Origin: Clostridia bacterium
GTDB taxonomy: Bacteria > Bacillota > Clostridia > Oscillospirales > CAG-272
Reading direction: 5' to 3'
NCBI GenBank assembly: GCA_017482495.1
Contig: JAFUMU010000034.1
Location: forward strand, 1-51,648
Length of the DNA: 51,648 nucleotides
Under the pieces are notes generated by a model. It was not told the DNA's origin, did no database searches, and was given only the letters and a program-made list of their open reading frames with translations. Below are positions 23,692-30,284 of this stretch, piece by piece; position 1 is the first letter of the stretch; every line of letters begins with the position of its first letter. A program made the position numbers and the translations under genes.

Positions 23692-24810
23692 TCATCTCAA
23701 CACGACCTTATGGTCAACTATTCCAACAGTAGCTCCCACGGAAATGTTATTTCCAAGCCAATCGGCGCTTTTTCCGTGAGCGGAAAGGACAAAGCCACCC
23801 GAAGGAATTACTGTATTTCCAACTCCCCAAGGTCTTATCTCCAAAACCCTTCCGTCCTTTGAACAAGCCGCCTCCTTGCCCCATTTATTGGTGCCTGTGG
23901 TGCTCTTGCCTTTATAGACTACAAGGCAGTCTGTGGCTCTCGGAATATTTTCGCCCGAAACATATCCGCCTCCGCAAGGGATAACATATGCTCTGTTATT
24001 TTCAAAAAATACAGTATAGCCTGCACGGATATTTTCAAGCATCCACTTCCCTGCATCTCCGTGTCCCGAAAGGACACATCCACCATCAGGGATATCCAGC
24101 TTGCAGGCTCCGTAAACAGGGGACGATATAGCCCTGCCGTGGCGATCGATACATACCTCTGCGCCCCATTTGTTTGTGCCTGTTTTTCCCTTACCCGTGT
24201 ACTTTATAAGCATATCTGCACCTCTGTGGCAGTTTTCGCCGTTAAGCGCCTTGTTTGCAAGAGATGTAACACGCGTTTCGGTATATTCTATAAAGGGTAG
24301 CTTTCCGTGACAGGTCCAGTTCCGCCTGTTATATCCCGCAACATTCCTGTTACATGCTGTTATCTGTACATCACCCGAAAAGGATGGTGTGCACTCAACC
24401 GCAAGCCCGTCGCCTATGTAAACTCCCACATGCCCGGGCATATAAAGCAGCTCTCCCTCTTTGATATGGGAAAAGTCATACGATACATCGGTACATATCT
24501 TTATCATTTGAGAATCGGAAATGTCCCCCACACCGTTTGAAGCGTATACCGCCCCTCCGTAGGGCTTTCCCGCATCGCCGTTCCATCCCCAAAGCACCGC
24601 CTTGATAAGACAAACACAGTCAAAGCCGAAATATCCCTTGTTAATATGGTCCCGAAGAAGAGCTTCTCTTCCCTTGTTGTAGGAATAAGCGTTTAGGTAT
24701 CTTCCTATAGATGCAGAAGTAAGTGGAGCGCCAAAGCATCCAAGTACATAGACCGTTTTGTAGTCTGTTGCGATTTTTTTTAGCTTCTCAACAAATTCTC
24801 TGTCTGTCAT
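23692..24810 (-). CDS. Phage-type endolysin: NlpC/P60-CHAP-like peptidase with tandem C-terminal domains
   Basis: A 372-residue protein without signal peptide, as expected for an endolysin exported by a holin. The N-terminal 160 residues look like a papain-like peptidase: nucleophile Cys in GYFGFDCVCLIKAVLWGW (near residue 64) and His in LYMPGHVGVYIGDGLAVEC (near residue 127). The C-terminal part holds two copies of an ~80-residue module, each containing GTNKWGxE (GKGKTGTNKWGAEVCIDRHG and GKSTTGTNKWGKEAACSKDG) and a GGxVLSxHG string (DGGCVLSGHG and SGGFVLSAHG). Similar modules occur in phosphodiester glycosidase-type proteins. It lies one base after the holin gene with a shared GGAGG site. 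No other phage genes surround it. Confidence 0.8.
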   Translation of the reverse strand: MTDREFVEKLKKIATDYKTVYVLGCFGAPLTSASIGRYLNAYSYNKGREALLRDHINKGYFGFDCVCLIKAVLWGWNGDAGKPYGGAVYASNGVGDISDSQMIKICTDVSYDFSHIKEGELLYMPGHVGVYIGDGLAVECTPSFSGDVQITACNRNVAGYNRRNWTCHGKLPFIEYTETRVTSLANKALNGENCHRGADMLIKYTGKGKTGTNKWGAEVCIDRHGRAISSPVYGACKLDIPDGGCVLSGHGDAGKWMLENIRAGYTVFFENNRAYVIPCGGGYVSGENIPRATDCLVVYKGKSTTGTNKWGKEAACSKDGRVLEIRPWGVGNTVIPSGGFVLSAHGKSADWLGNNISVGATVGIVDHKVVLR

Positions 24811-24811
24811 A

Positions 24812-25012
24812 TTAAGCCTCCTTGCCCGGCAAATTCATGACTGCCGCAAGTCCTGCTGATACAGCCGATATAAGCAGTCCGAAAAGCGCCGTTTTCATGG
24901 CGCCAAACTCCATATCAGCCGTTATTACCGTGGGGATGGCTACCACAGCATAGCCCACAGCAGACTGTAGAAATGTCCTGCCCGCACGCCAAAATGTTTC
25001 CTTCAAATTCAA
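24812..25012 (-). CDS. Probable phage holin
   Basis: A 66-residue protein with two hydrophobic segments (FLQSAVGYAVVAIPTVITA and TALFGLLISAVSAGLAAVMN) separated by a short acidic turn, and an amphipathic start NLKETFWRAGRTF. Size, topology and place directly before an endolysin gene support a small class II holin (r1t-like). Its ATG overlaps the stop of the upstream gene by four bases (ATGA). Assignment rests on topology and context rather than a specific motif. Confidence 0.75.
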   Translation of the reverse strand: MNLKETFWRAGRTFLQSAVGYAVVAIPTVITADMEFGAMKTALFGLLISAVSAGLAAVMNLPGKEA

Positions 25013-25275
25013 TCATTCCTTTCTTTTTCATAGTGTTCAAGATTTGACAGACGAATACCGTGACAAACAACATCCTTTTTAAGATGAGCTATCTCACGGT
25101 TCATCTGCCCATGCTCCTTTTCGCTTCTGTCAATGAAGCTCTGGAGAGCAGAATTCAGGGAATCAACAGAGCAGTTCAGCTTCGTCAAGGTCTTTGAAAG
25201 GTTGGCAATGACCCTTCCAATGGCAATACCGACCGTAACGATGGATATGAGCGCCGCTATCATCTCCCAAGTCAT
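25009..25275 (-). CDS. Small membrane-anchored coiled-coil protein, XhlA-like lysis accessory
   Basis: An 88-residue protein with one N-terminal hydrophobic helix (WEMIAALISIVTVGIAIGRV) and a long heptad-rich helix after it (IANLSKTLTKLNCSVDSLNS, then REIAHLKKDVVCHGIRLSNL). This resembles XhlA/hemolysin-type lysis accessory proteins, although XhlA usually has the membrane helix at the C-terminus. It overlaps the holin start by four bases. No ribosome binding site is seen right before ATG 25275; instead an upstream 12-codon frame ends at the overlapping ATGA, so translation may be coupled. Confidence 0.65.
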   Translation of the reverse strand: MTWEMIAALISIVTVGIAIGRVIANLSKTLTKLNCSVDSLNSALQSFIDRSEKEHGQMNREIAHLKKDVVCHGIRLSNLEHYEKERND

Positions 25276-25311
25276 CCTGTTTTACTTACAGCTTTTCTTA
25301 GTTTAAACATC
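25273..25311 (-). other. Possible 12-codon leader peptide of the lysis cassette
   Basis: ATG 25311 opens a 12-codon frame (MFKLRKAVSKTG) that ends with TGA overlapping the ATG of the next gene. An AAAGGAGG site lies about 15 bases upstream, which is far. The basic peptide may only serve to couple translation. Low confidence. Confidence 0.3.
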
Positions 25312-25430
25312 TTATAAAAACTGTTCCTCCTTTGTGTTTTTCTTCCGACACTATGATCATATCAAATCTCACTCTGTATTTCTCCCCATCAGTGACAGTG
25401 AAATTTTTTTGTATAAATACAAGAAAAAAC

Positions 25431-25458
25431 TTGCAAAATTCAATATATGGTGTATAAT
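25431..25458 (+). promoter_or_regulatory. Promoter of nrdR
   Basis: TTGCAA at 25431-25436, a 16-base spacer and a consensus TATAAT at 25453-25458. A short palindrome TTGTAT-AA-ATACAA lies just upstream at 25409-25422. Confidence 0.7.
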
Positions 25459-25502
25459 AATTAAAGAACAAACTATATGTGTAACGAGAGGTATTGTCCA
25501 AA

Positions 25503-25943
25503 ATGAAATGTCCTTCCTGCGGATCCGTAGATATTAAGGTAGTAGATTCCAGACCCGTTGATGAAAATAATTCCATCCGCCGCCGCAGAGAGTGCCTCTC
25601 CTGCCAGACAAGATTTACGACCTATGAGGTCATTGACGCATTCCAGCCCGTTGTAGTTAAAAAGGACGGAACAAAGGAGCTCTTTGATAAGAATAAAATG
25701 CTCACAGGACTTATGAAAGCCTGCGAGAAGCGTCCCGTAAATGCAGAAGCATTGGCAGCGGAGATCGAAGCAGAGATACATAATAGCCTGCGCCGTGAGA
25801 TCACATCCTCCGAGCTTGGAGAGATCGCAATGGAAAAGCTCCGCAAGCTGGATGCGGTTGCATACGTAAGATTTGCATCAGTGCACCGTGAATTTAAGGA
25901 CGTTGAAACCTTTATGGAAGAGCTTAAAACCCTTAAGAATTGA
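25503..25943 (+). CDS. nrdR: Transcriptional repressor NrdR
   Basis: NrdR represses ribonucleotide reductase genes, sensing ATP/dATP. The 146-residue protein has the zinc ribbon at the N-terminus (MKCPSCGSVDIKVVDSRPVD and then RRRRECLSCQTRFTTYE, giving four Zn-binding cysteines) and the ATP-cone domain from about residue 46 (VVVKKDGTKELFDKNKMLTG). ATG 25503 gives the canonical MKCPxCG start; a TTG at 25494 is too close to the GAGAGG site at 25486-25491. No ribonucleotide reductase genes are nearby, which is common. It is divergent from the lysis cassette and followed by tRNA-Gln. Identification is firm. Confidence 0.96.
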   Translation: MKCPSCGSVDIKVVDSRPVDENNSIRRRRECLSCQTRFTTYEVIDAFQPVVVKKDGTKELFDKNKMLTGLMKACEKRPVNAEALAAEIEAEIHNSLRREITSSELGEIAMEKLRKLDAVAYVRFASVHREFKDVETFMEELKTLKN

Positions 25944-26021
25944 TAAAATAATACAAAAAGCCACAGCAGCTTTCTCTTGACAGTGGTAAGTTGCTGTGGT
26001 ATACTTTTAGTTGCTTGATAT

Positions 26022-26095
26022 TGGGATATGGTGTAACGGTAACACACGGGACTTTGACTCCCGCTTTGCAGGTTCGAGCCCTGCTATCCCAGCCA
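26022..26095 (+). tRNA. tRNA-Gln (anticodon TTG)
   Basis: A complete cloverleaf of 74 bases with encoded CCA at 26093-26095. Acceptor stem TGGGATA (26022-26028) pairs with TATCCCA (26085-26091). The D arm has GTGTAACGGTAACAC, the anticodon stem CGGGA / TCCCG encloses CTTTGAC with anticodon TTG, and the T arm reads GCAGGTTCGAGCCCTGC. A long inverted repeat that starts inside its 3' end follows. Confidence 0.95.
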
Positions 26096-26133
26096 ATAGA
26101 AAAAGCACCCGTTGGGTGCTTTTTCTATTGGCT
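26091..26133 (+). terminator. Terminator of tRNA-Gln, perfect 20-bp inverted repeat
   Basis: The arms are 26091-26110 (starting AGCCAATAG, ending GCACCC) and 26114-26133, with a GTT loop. The descending arm holds TTTTT, so it can work as an intrinsic terminator. The arm starts within the tRNA 3' AGCCA, and the inverted similarity continues to 26155 against the T arm of the tRNA. Confidence 0.8.
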
Positions 26134-26438
26134 AGGATATCGCACAGGGCTCGAAAGCTGAGCTTCGCATGAAGTTTTGCTTTACCTCGTGGTCAATTTG
26201 CGAAGCTCCGAAAAGCTGCGCTTTTCATTTTCTTTAACTTGGCGGCGACAAAAATGCTCCGGTGGAGCATTTTTAGGACGTAGCGCCGCCACCTCATATC
26301 GTACAGTTAACATAGCTTGAGGTGGCACCAAAAGCTTCGCTTTTCACCTTCTTTTCTATGGCATGACAACAACAAGCCTCCTTGCAAACCAAAAGGCTGT
26401 CGCAAAACGCAACAGCCTTTCTTGCTATTATTGTTAAA
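26134..26438. other. Intergenic stretch with stem-loops, no gene
   Basis: After the tRNA terminator there is an imperfect inverted copy of the tRNA 3' part (to about 26155), several AAGCTTCGCTTTT-like short hairpins, a strong hairpin at 26250-26274 (AAAAATGCTCC / GGAGCATTTTT) enclosed by GGCGGCG at 26241 and CGCCGCC near 26285, and the EF-G paralogue terminator at 26391-26420. No supported reading frame. Confidence 0.7.
26391..26420 (-). terminator. Terminator of the EF-G paralogue gene
   Basis: On the minus strand AAAGGCTGTTGC pairs with GCGACAGCCTTTT around a GTTTT loop, then TTGG. It lies 19 bases past the stop. Confidence 0.75.
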
Positions 26439-28511
26439 TTACTCGTCGTCAGCCTCTGCCTTTGCCTTAGCGATGATCTTCTGAGCTTCGCTGTTAGGAA
26501 CCTCTTCATAACGAATGAACTTGAATGTGTAGCTTCCTCTGCCCTGTGTCATAGCGCGAAGAACTATTGCATAATCCATCATCTCTGCCTTGGGTGCTTC
26601 AGCTTCAATTATTGTATATCCCTTTCTCTCTTCGTCAGGTGTCATACCCATAACGCGACCGCGGCGCTTTGTGATATCGCCCATTACGTCGCCCATCATA
26701 TATTCGGGAACGGATATCTTCATTTCGCCTACAGGCTCAAGAAGAACAGGATTTGCATTGGGAAGTCCGTTCTTATATGCAAGCTTTGCTGCAAGCTTGA
26801 AGGAAATTTCGTTGGAGTCAACGTCGTGGTAGGAGCCGTCGTAAAGGTCTGCCTGCAGGTTAACTACTGGATAGCCTGCAAGTACACCCTTCTGCATTGC
26901 TTCAAGAAGACCCTTTTCAACTGCGGGGTAGAATCCCTTAGGTACTGCGCCGCCTACTACGGACTGTGTAAATGTAAGACCGTCAGCCTCGCCTCTTGAG
27001 AATGTGATCTTAACATGACCGTACTGTCCGCTACCGCCGGACTGCTTCTTATGCTTACCTTCAGCCTGAACGGATTTCTTAATGGTCTCTCTGTATGCGA
27101 TCTTAGGCTCAACAAATTCAACCTTTGTTCCGTAGCGGTTCTTCATCTTGGACTTAACTACATCAAGATGGATATCGGAAACGCCGGACAGTGTCAGCTG
27201 CTTTGTTTCAGCATTATTTTCATATACAAGTGTGGGATCCTCATCGAGAAGACGTGCGATAGCTGTGGAGATCTTATCCTCGTCGCCCTTAGCCGCCGCA
27301 ACAACTGCCTTTGTCATATGAGCCTCGGGAAACTTGATTCCAACGTATGTAATAGCCTTGCCTGCGCAAAGTGTGTCGCCTGTAGCTGTATCGGAGAGCT
27401 TAAGCAATACGCCGATGTCACCACAGCAAAGCTCGTCTACCTCTGTCTGCTGCTTGCCGCGTACTATATAGATATGTCCTGCCTTTTCCTGAGCACCTGT
27501 TCTTGAGTTGGTCAGAACCATATCCTTCTTAAGTGTACCGTTCATGACCTTAAACATTGTCTGCTTACCGAACTGATCGGCAACAGTTTTAAATACGAAC
27601 AGTGAGCAATCTCCCTCGGGCTCGATGGGCTTATCTGCAATAAATTCGTCAACGATGATCTTTTCGTTCTTCTTAGCTGTGATTCTGGGGAATGATCCCT
27701 TAATAGCTGAAACGAGAGTACGAACACCCCACATATTGGGAACGGAGCCGCAATATACAGGAACGATATCACCTGTGATAATAGCCTGGTGGAGCGCCTC
27801 GATAGCCTCGGCACTTGTGATGACCTCGCCGCCGAAGAATTTATCCATCAGCTCGTCGCTTGTTGTAGCGATGGCCTCATTGAAGGTCTCAAGATACTGC
27901 TCAACGATAGAATACAGATCTGCGTCCATATTGATATCGCTGCGGCGACCCTTTTCGTCAAATACGAATGCCATTCTCTCTGCAAGAGATACATATGTCA
28001 TTCTATCCTTGTACATAACAGGAACGCTTGTGAGACATACTCTGCGTCCGAACTTTTCACGGATCTCGTTGAATACTCTTTCGTAGTCAGCTTCGGGATC
28101 ATCAAGCTTATTGATAAAGAACGCTGTGGGAAGTCCTGCCTTTGTTGCTCTTTCCCATGCAAGCTCTGTACCAACCTCAACGCCTGCCTTACCGTCTACA
28201 ACGATAACTGCCGCGTCTGCCGCACGCAGACCTTCCATTGTCTCACCGATAAAGTCGGGGGAGCCGGGAGTATCGAGAACGTTGATCTTATGGTCGTGAT
28301 AATAGTAACCTATATTTGAAAGAGATACAGATGAGCCTCTTGCGATCTCTTCGGGATCAAAGTCAGAAACTGTGTTTCCATCAGTTACCTTACCCATTCT
28401 GTCAATATCGCCAACGCTGAAAAGCATTGCCTCAGCAAGCGAAGTCTTACCGCTTCCGCTATGTCCGAGAAGTACAAGGTTTCTGATGTTTTTTGTGGTA
28501 ATTGCAGCCAT
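26439..28511 (-). CDS. Elongation factor G-like translational GTPase (paralogue)
   Basis: A 690-residue protein with the full EF-G domain set: GTPase, beta barrel, and domains III-V (RRGRVMGMTPDEERKGYTII and MMDYAIVLRAMTQGRGSYTF are typical of domain V). The P-loop is GHSGSGKTSLAEAML rather than GHIDAGKTT, and the switch II motif is DTPGSPDF rather than DTPGHVDF. These mark the EF-G-like paralogue group (FusA2/EF-G2 type), not the main housekeeping EF-G. The NKLD specificity motif is present (FINKLDDPEADY). Such paralogues may act in recycling or stress, but their role varies. ATG 28511 is used, with AAAGGAG 12 bases upstream. A strong promoter and a terminator frame it as a single-gene unit. 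Confidence 0.9.
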   Translation of the reverse strand: MAAITTKNIRNLVLLGHSGSGKTSLAEAMLFSVGDIDRMGKVTDGNTVSDFDPEEIARGSSVSLSNIGYYYHDHKINVLDTPGSPDFIGETMEGLRAADAAVIVVDGKAGVEVGTELAWERATKAGLPTAFFINKLDDPEADYERVFNEIREKFGRRVCLTSVPVMYKDRMTYVSLAERMAFVFDEKGRRSDINMDADLYSIVEQYLETFNEAIATTSDELMDKFFGGEVITSAEAIEALHQAIITGDIVPVYCGSVPNMWGVRTLVSAIKGSFPRITAKKNEKIIVDEFIADKPIEPEGDCSLFVFKTVADQFGKQTMFKVMNGTLKKDMVLTNSRTGAQEKAGHIYIVRGKQQTEVDELCCGDIGVLLKLSDTATGDTLCAGKAITYVGIKFPEAHMTKAVVAAAKGDEDKISTAIARLLDEDPTLVYENNAETKQLTLSGVSDIHLDVVKSKMKNRYGTKVEFVEPKIAYRETIKKSVQAEGKHKKQSGGSGQYGHVKITFSRGEADGLTFTQSVVGGAVPKGFYPAVEKGLLEAMQKGVLAGYPVVNLQADLYDGSYHDVDSNEISFKLAAKLAYKNGLPNANPVLLEPVGEMKISVPEYMMGDVMGDITKRRGRVMGMTPDEERKGYTIIEAEAPKAEMMDYAIVLRAMTQGRGSYTFKFIRYEEVPNSEAQKIIAKAKAEADDE

Positions 28512-28569
28512 TGTTAGATATTTCTCCTTTGTTATTTGTTCCATTTAACCAAAAGTCAATGATAAATTA

Positions 28570-28598
28570 ATTATAAACTACCCAAAACAAATATGCAA
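28570..28598 (-). promoter_or_regulatory. Promoter of the EF-G paralogue gene
   Basis: Minus-strand TTGCAT at 28598-28593, a 17-base spacer and consensus TATAAT at 28575-28570. Confidence 0.75.
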
Positions 28599-28664
28599 GT
28601 AAAACCCACCGAATCAATGTAGAATTACTTACAGATTTTTTGTGCATCTTTCACAATTTTATAA

Positions 28665-29564
28665 TCAATTAATTGTTTTTGTGATGAAATATGCCAACAA
28701 AAAGCACACAGGCAAGGTTATGAGCCATCCCAAAACGATGGATAAAAGCTCTTTTATATCCACTTTTTTCCCGGATGCTGCCGCAGCTCCTGCGATAGCA
28801 CAGGTCTTAGTATGAGTAGTTGATGCAGGGATACCGAGAAGCGTTAAAAAAAGCAAGGAAGCAGCGCTTCCCATATCTGATGCCACAGCGCTTTTTGTAT
28901 CAACCGGCGTCATTCTTTCTCCCAACTTTATAACTATTCTCTTACCTCCCAGCAATGTACCGAGAAGCATTAAAGTTGCCACCGCCAGCACCGAAAACGC
29001 GGACTCGTTCATTATTCCCGTAGCAACGGCAAGGGCAAGAAATTTTTGCCCGTCCTGCGCACCGTGGACAAATGAACTGACAGCACAACCGGCTGTTACC
29101 AGCCATTTACCTGACAGTATTTTCAATGGAAGAAGCTTCACACATGCCCCTGAAAGTAACGCACCCAAAAGTGCACCTGCTACCGCTCCTACAGTTATGT
29201 ATATAAGCATATCCTTGTCAATGCTTTTGCCAAAAGCCGCGCCTGCACCTGCCATTGCGGCTATCATTGCATGACTCTCGCTTGTAGGAATTGAAAAGAA
29301 CCATGCACCTCCGGCAAATATGACTACAGTTAAAAGCACTGCCGCTCCTTCTCTCACATCTCCCGTTGACAGCTTTCCTACAGATTCGTACAACGAAGGA
29401 CTAAAGAAAGAAAAAACTGTAAGGCCCAAAAAGTTTAACAATGCAGATAATATTGCCGCTCTTCTGTAGCTCATAGCTCCGCCGCAAACTGCTCCCGTTA
29501 TGGCATTTGCCGCATCGGTGGCACCGTTGAGCATTACCGAGAGAATAAAAACTAAATATATCAC
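28665..29564 (-). CDS. pit: Inorganic phosphate transporter, PiT family
   Basis: A 299-residue multi-pass membrane protein of the PiT family, which imports phosphate (as metal-phosphate) with protons or sodium. Family motifs are LNGATDAANAITGAVCGGAM near the N-terminus and SIPTSESHAMIAAMAGAGAA, then FVHGAQDGQKFLALAVATGI and the C-terminal GIPASTTHTKTCAIAGAAAA. The two repeated halves typical of PiT proteins are visible. The length is near the short bacterial type. Start GTG 29564 is preferred, with GGAG eight bases upstream; a TTG at 29585 is also in frame. PhoU-like regulator genes are not adjacent. It is divergent from the atypical regulator gene, whose -35 box overlaps this start region. 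Confidence 0.9.
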   Translation of the reverse strand: MIYLVFILSVMLNGATDAANAITGAVCGGAMSYRRAAILSALLNFLGLTVFSFFSPSLYESVGKLSTGDVREGAAVLLTVVIFAGGAWFFSIPTSESHAMIAAMAGAGAAFGKSIDKDMLIYITVGAVAGALLGALLSGACVKLLPLKILSGKWLVTAGCAVSSFVHGAQDGQKFLALAVATGIMNESAFSVLAVATLMLLGTLLGGKRIVIKLGERMTPVDTKSAVASDMGSAASLLFLTLLGIPASTTHTKTCAIAGAAAASGKKVDIKELLSIVLGWLITLPVCFLLAYFITKTIN

Positions 29565-29578
29565 ACTTCCATCTCCGA

Positions 29579-29607
29579 TTGACAAAACTGCTTTAAGGTT
29601 ATATTAT
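29579..29607 (+). promoter_or_regulatory. Promoter of the winged-helix regulator; probable leaderless start
   Basis: TTGACA at 29579-29584, a 17-base spacer and TATTAT at 29602-29607. Transcription would begin around 29613-29615, on the ATG at 29614, and no ribosome binding site lies at a usable distance. Confidence 0.65.
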
Positions 29608-29613
29608 ATATGT

Positions 29614-30216
29614 ATGAACGATTTTAGCTTTAATGAAAAAAACTCCTTCCGTCCTATAAGACTTATGCTCTGCGGCTTTTCTCCCGAATACAGAGAAATG
29701 CTCGCCCTTCTTTTCTCAGGAGAAGCCATCCTTTGCGACTCCGACGCTCAGGTCATTATCGCACAAGAAGGCGCTGAAATAAACCGCCCCAACATTCCCA
29801 CATTTATCTTGGGAACTACTGACACGAGACGCAGAAATAAAATATACATAAAGCGTCCTGTTGATCTGAGAAAGCTGAAAGCTGCAGTCCTCTCCATGGC
29901 GCGCTCCGACATTCACACGTCCGAATCCGCAAACGGTCTCACCTGTGACAGCGAGACATTAACGGTCTCACTGGGCAAAAATACGGTGCAGCTCACCTCT
30001 CTCGAATTTGCTCTTTTTTACCTGCTGTACGAGCACATGGGGGCTACTGTTTCAAGAGAGGATATAAACAGTACTTTGTGGCAGGAGGGTGAGGGATCTA
30101 ACGTTTGCGATGTGTACATCTGCTACCTGAGAAAAAAGCTGGATCCCCTTATAGGTAAAGGAAATATCCTGTCTGTCAGAGGACAGGGATACATGCTGAG
30201 AAAGATAGGCGGTTAA
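29614..30216 (+). CDS. Atypical OmpR-type winged-helix regulator with degenerate receiver
   Basis: A 200-residue protein. The C-terminal ~95 residues are a clear OmpR/PhoB winged helix: VQLTSLEFALFYLLYEHMGA, SNVCDVYICYLRKKLDPLIG and the wing ILSVRGQGYMLRK. The N-terminal ~110 residues are the size of a receiver domain, but I cannot place the phosphoacceptor Asp or the paired acidic residues; the central strand reads DAQVIIAQEG. The conserved Lys region may be YIKRPVDLRKLKAAVL. It is therefore probably phosphorylation independent. No histidine kinase gene is adjacent. The start is ATG 29614, directly at the predicted transcription start. Two short direct repeats follow before thiI, with which it may be cotranscribed. 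The target genes are unknown. Confidence 0.85.
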   Translation: MNDFSFNEKNSFRPIRLMLCGFSPEYREMLALLFSGEAILCDSDAQVIIAQEGAEINRPNIPTFILGTTDTRRRNKIYIKRPVDLRKLKAAVLSMARSDIHTSESANGLTCDSETLTVSLGKNTVQLTSLEFALFYLLYEHMGATVSREDINSTLWQEGEGSNVCDVYICYLRKKLDPLIGKGNILSVRGQGYMLRKIGG

Positions 30217-30220
30217 ACTT

Positions 30221-30278
30221 ATGCATTCGTCTAAAACGAGCTTTGGAAACACTATTTAATGCAATTGTCTAAAACGAG
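30221..30278 (+). repeat. Pair of 20-base direct repeats upstream of thiI
   Basis: ATGCATTCGTCTAAAACGAG at 30221-30240 and ATGCAATTGTCTAAAACGAG at 30259-30278, with 18 identical bases of 20 and a 38-base period. The second copy contains the thiI ribosome binding site (ACGAGGT). Function unknown. Confidence 0.8.
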
Positions 30279-30284
30279 GTACAT

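Noticed and set aside
25298-25576. Minus-strand 92-codon frame upstream of the lysis cassette
   Set aside because: It overlaps the nrdR promoter and start, lacks a start signal and has no recognisable domain.
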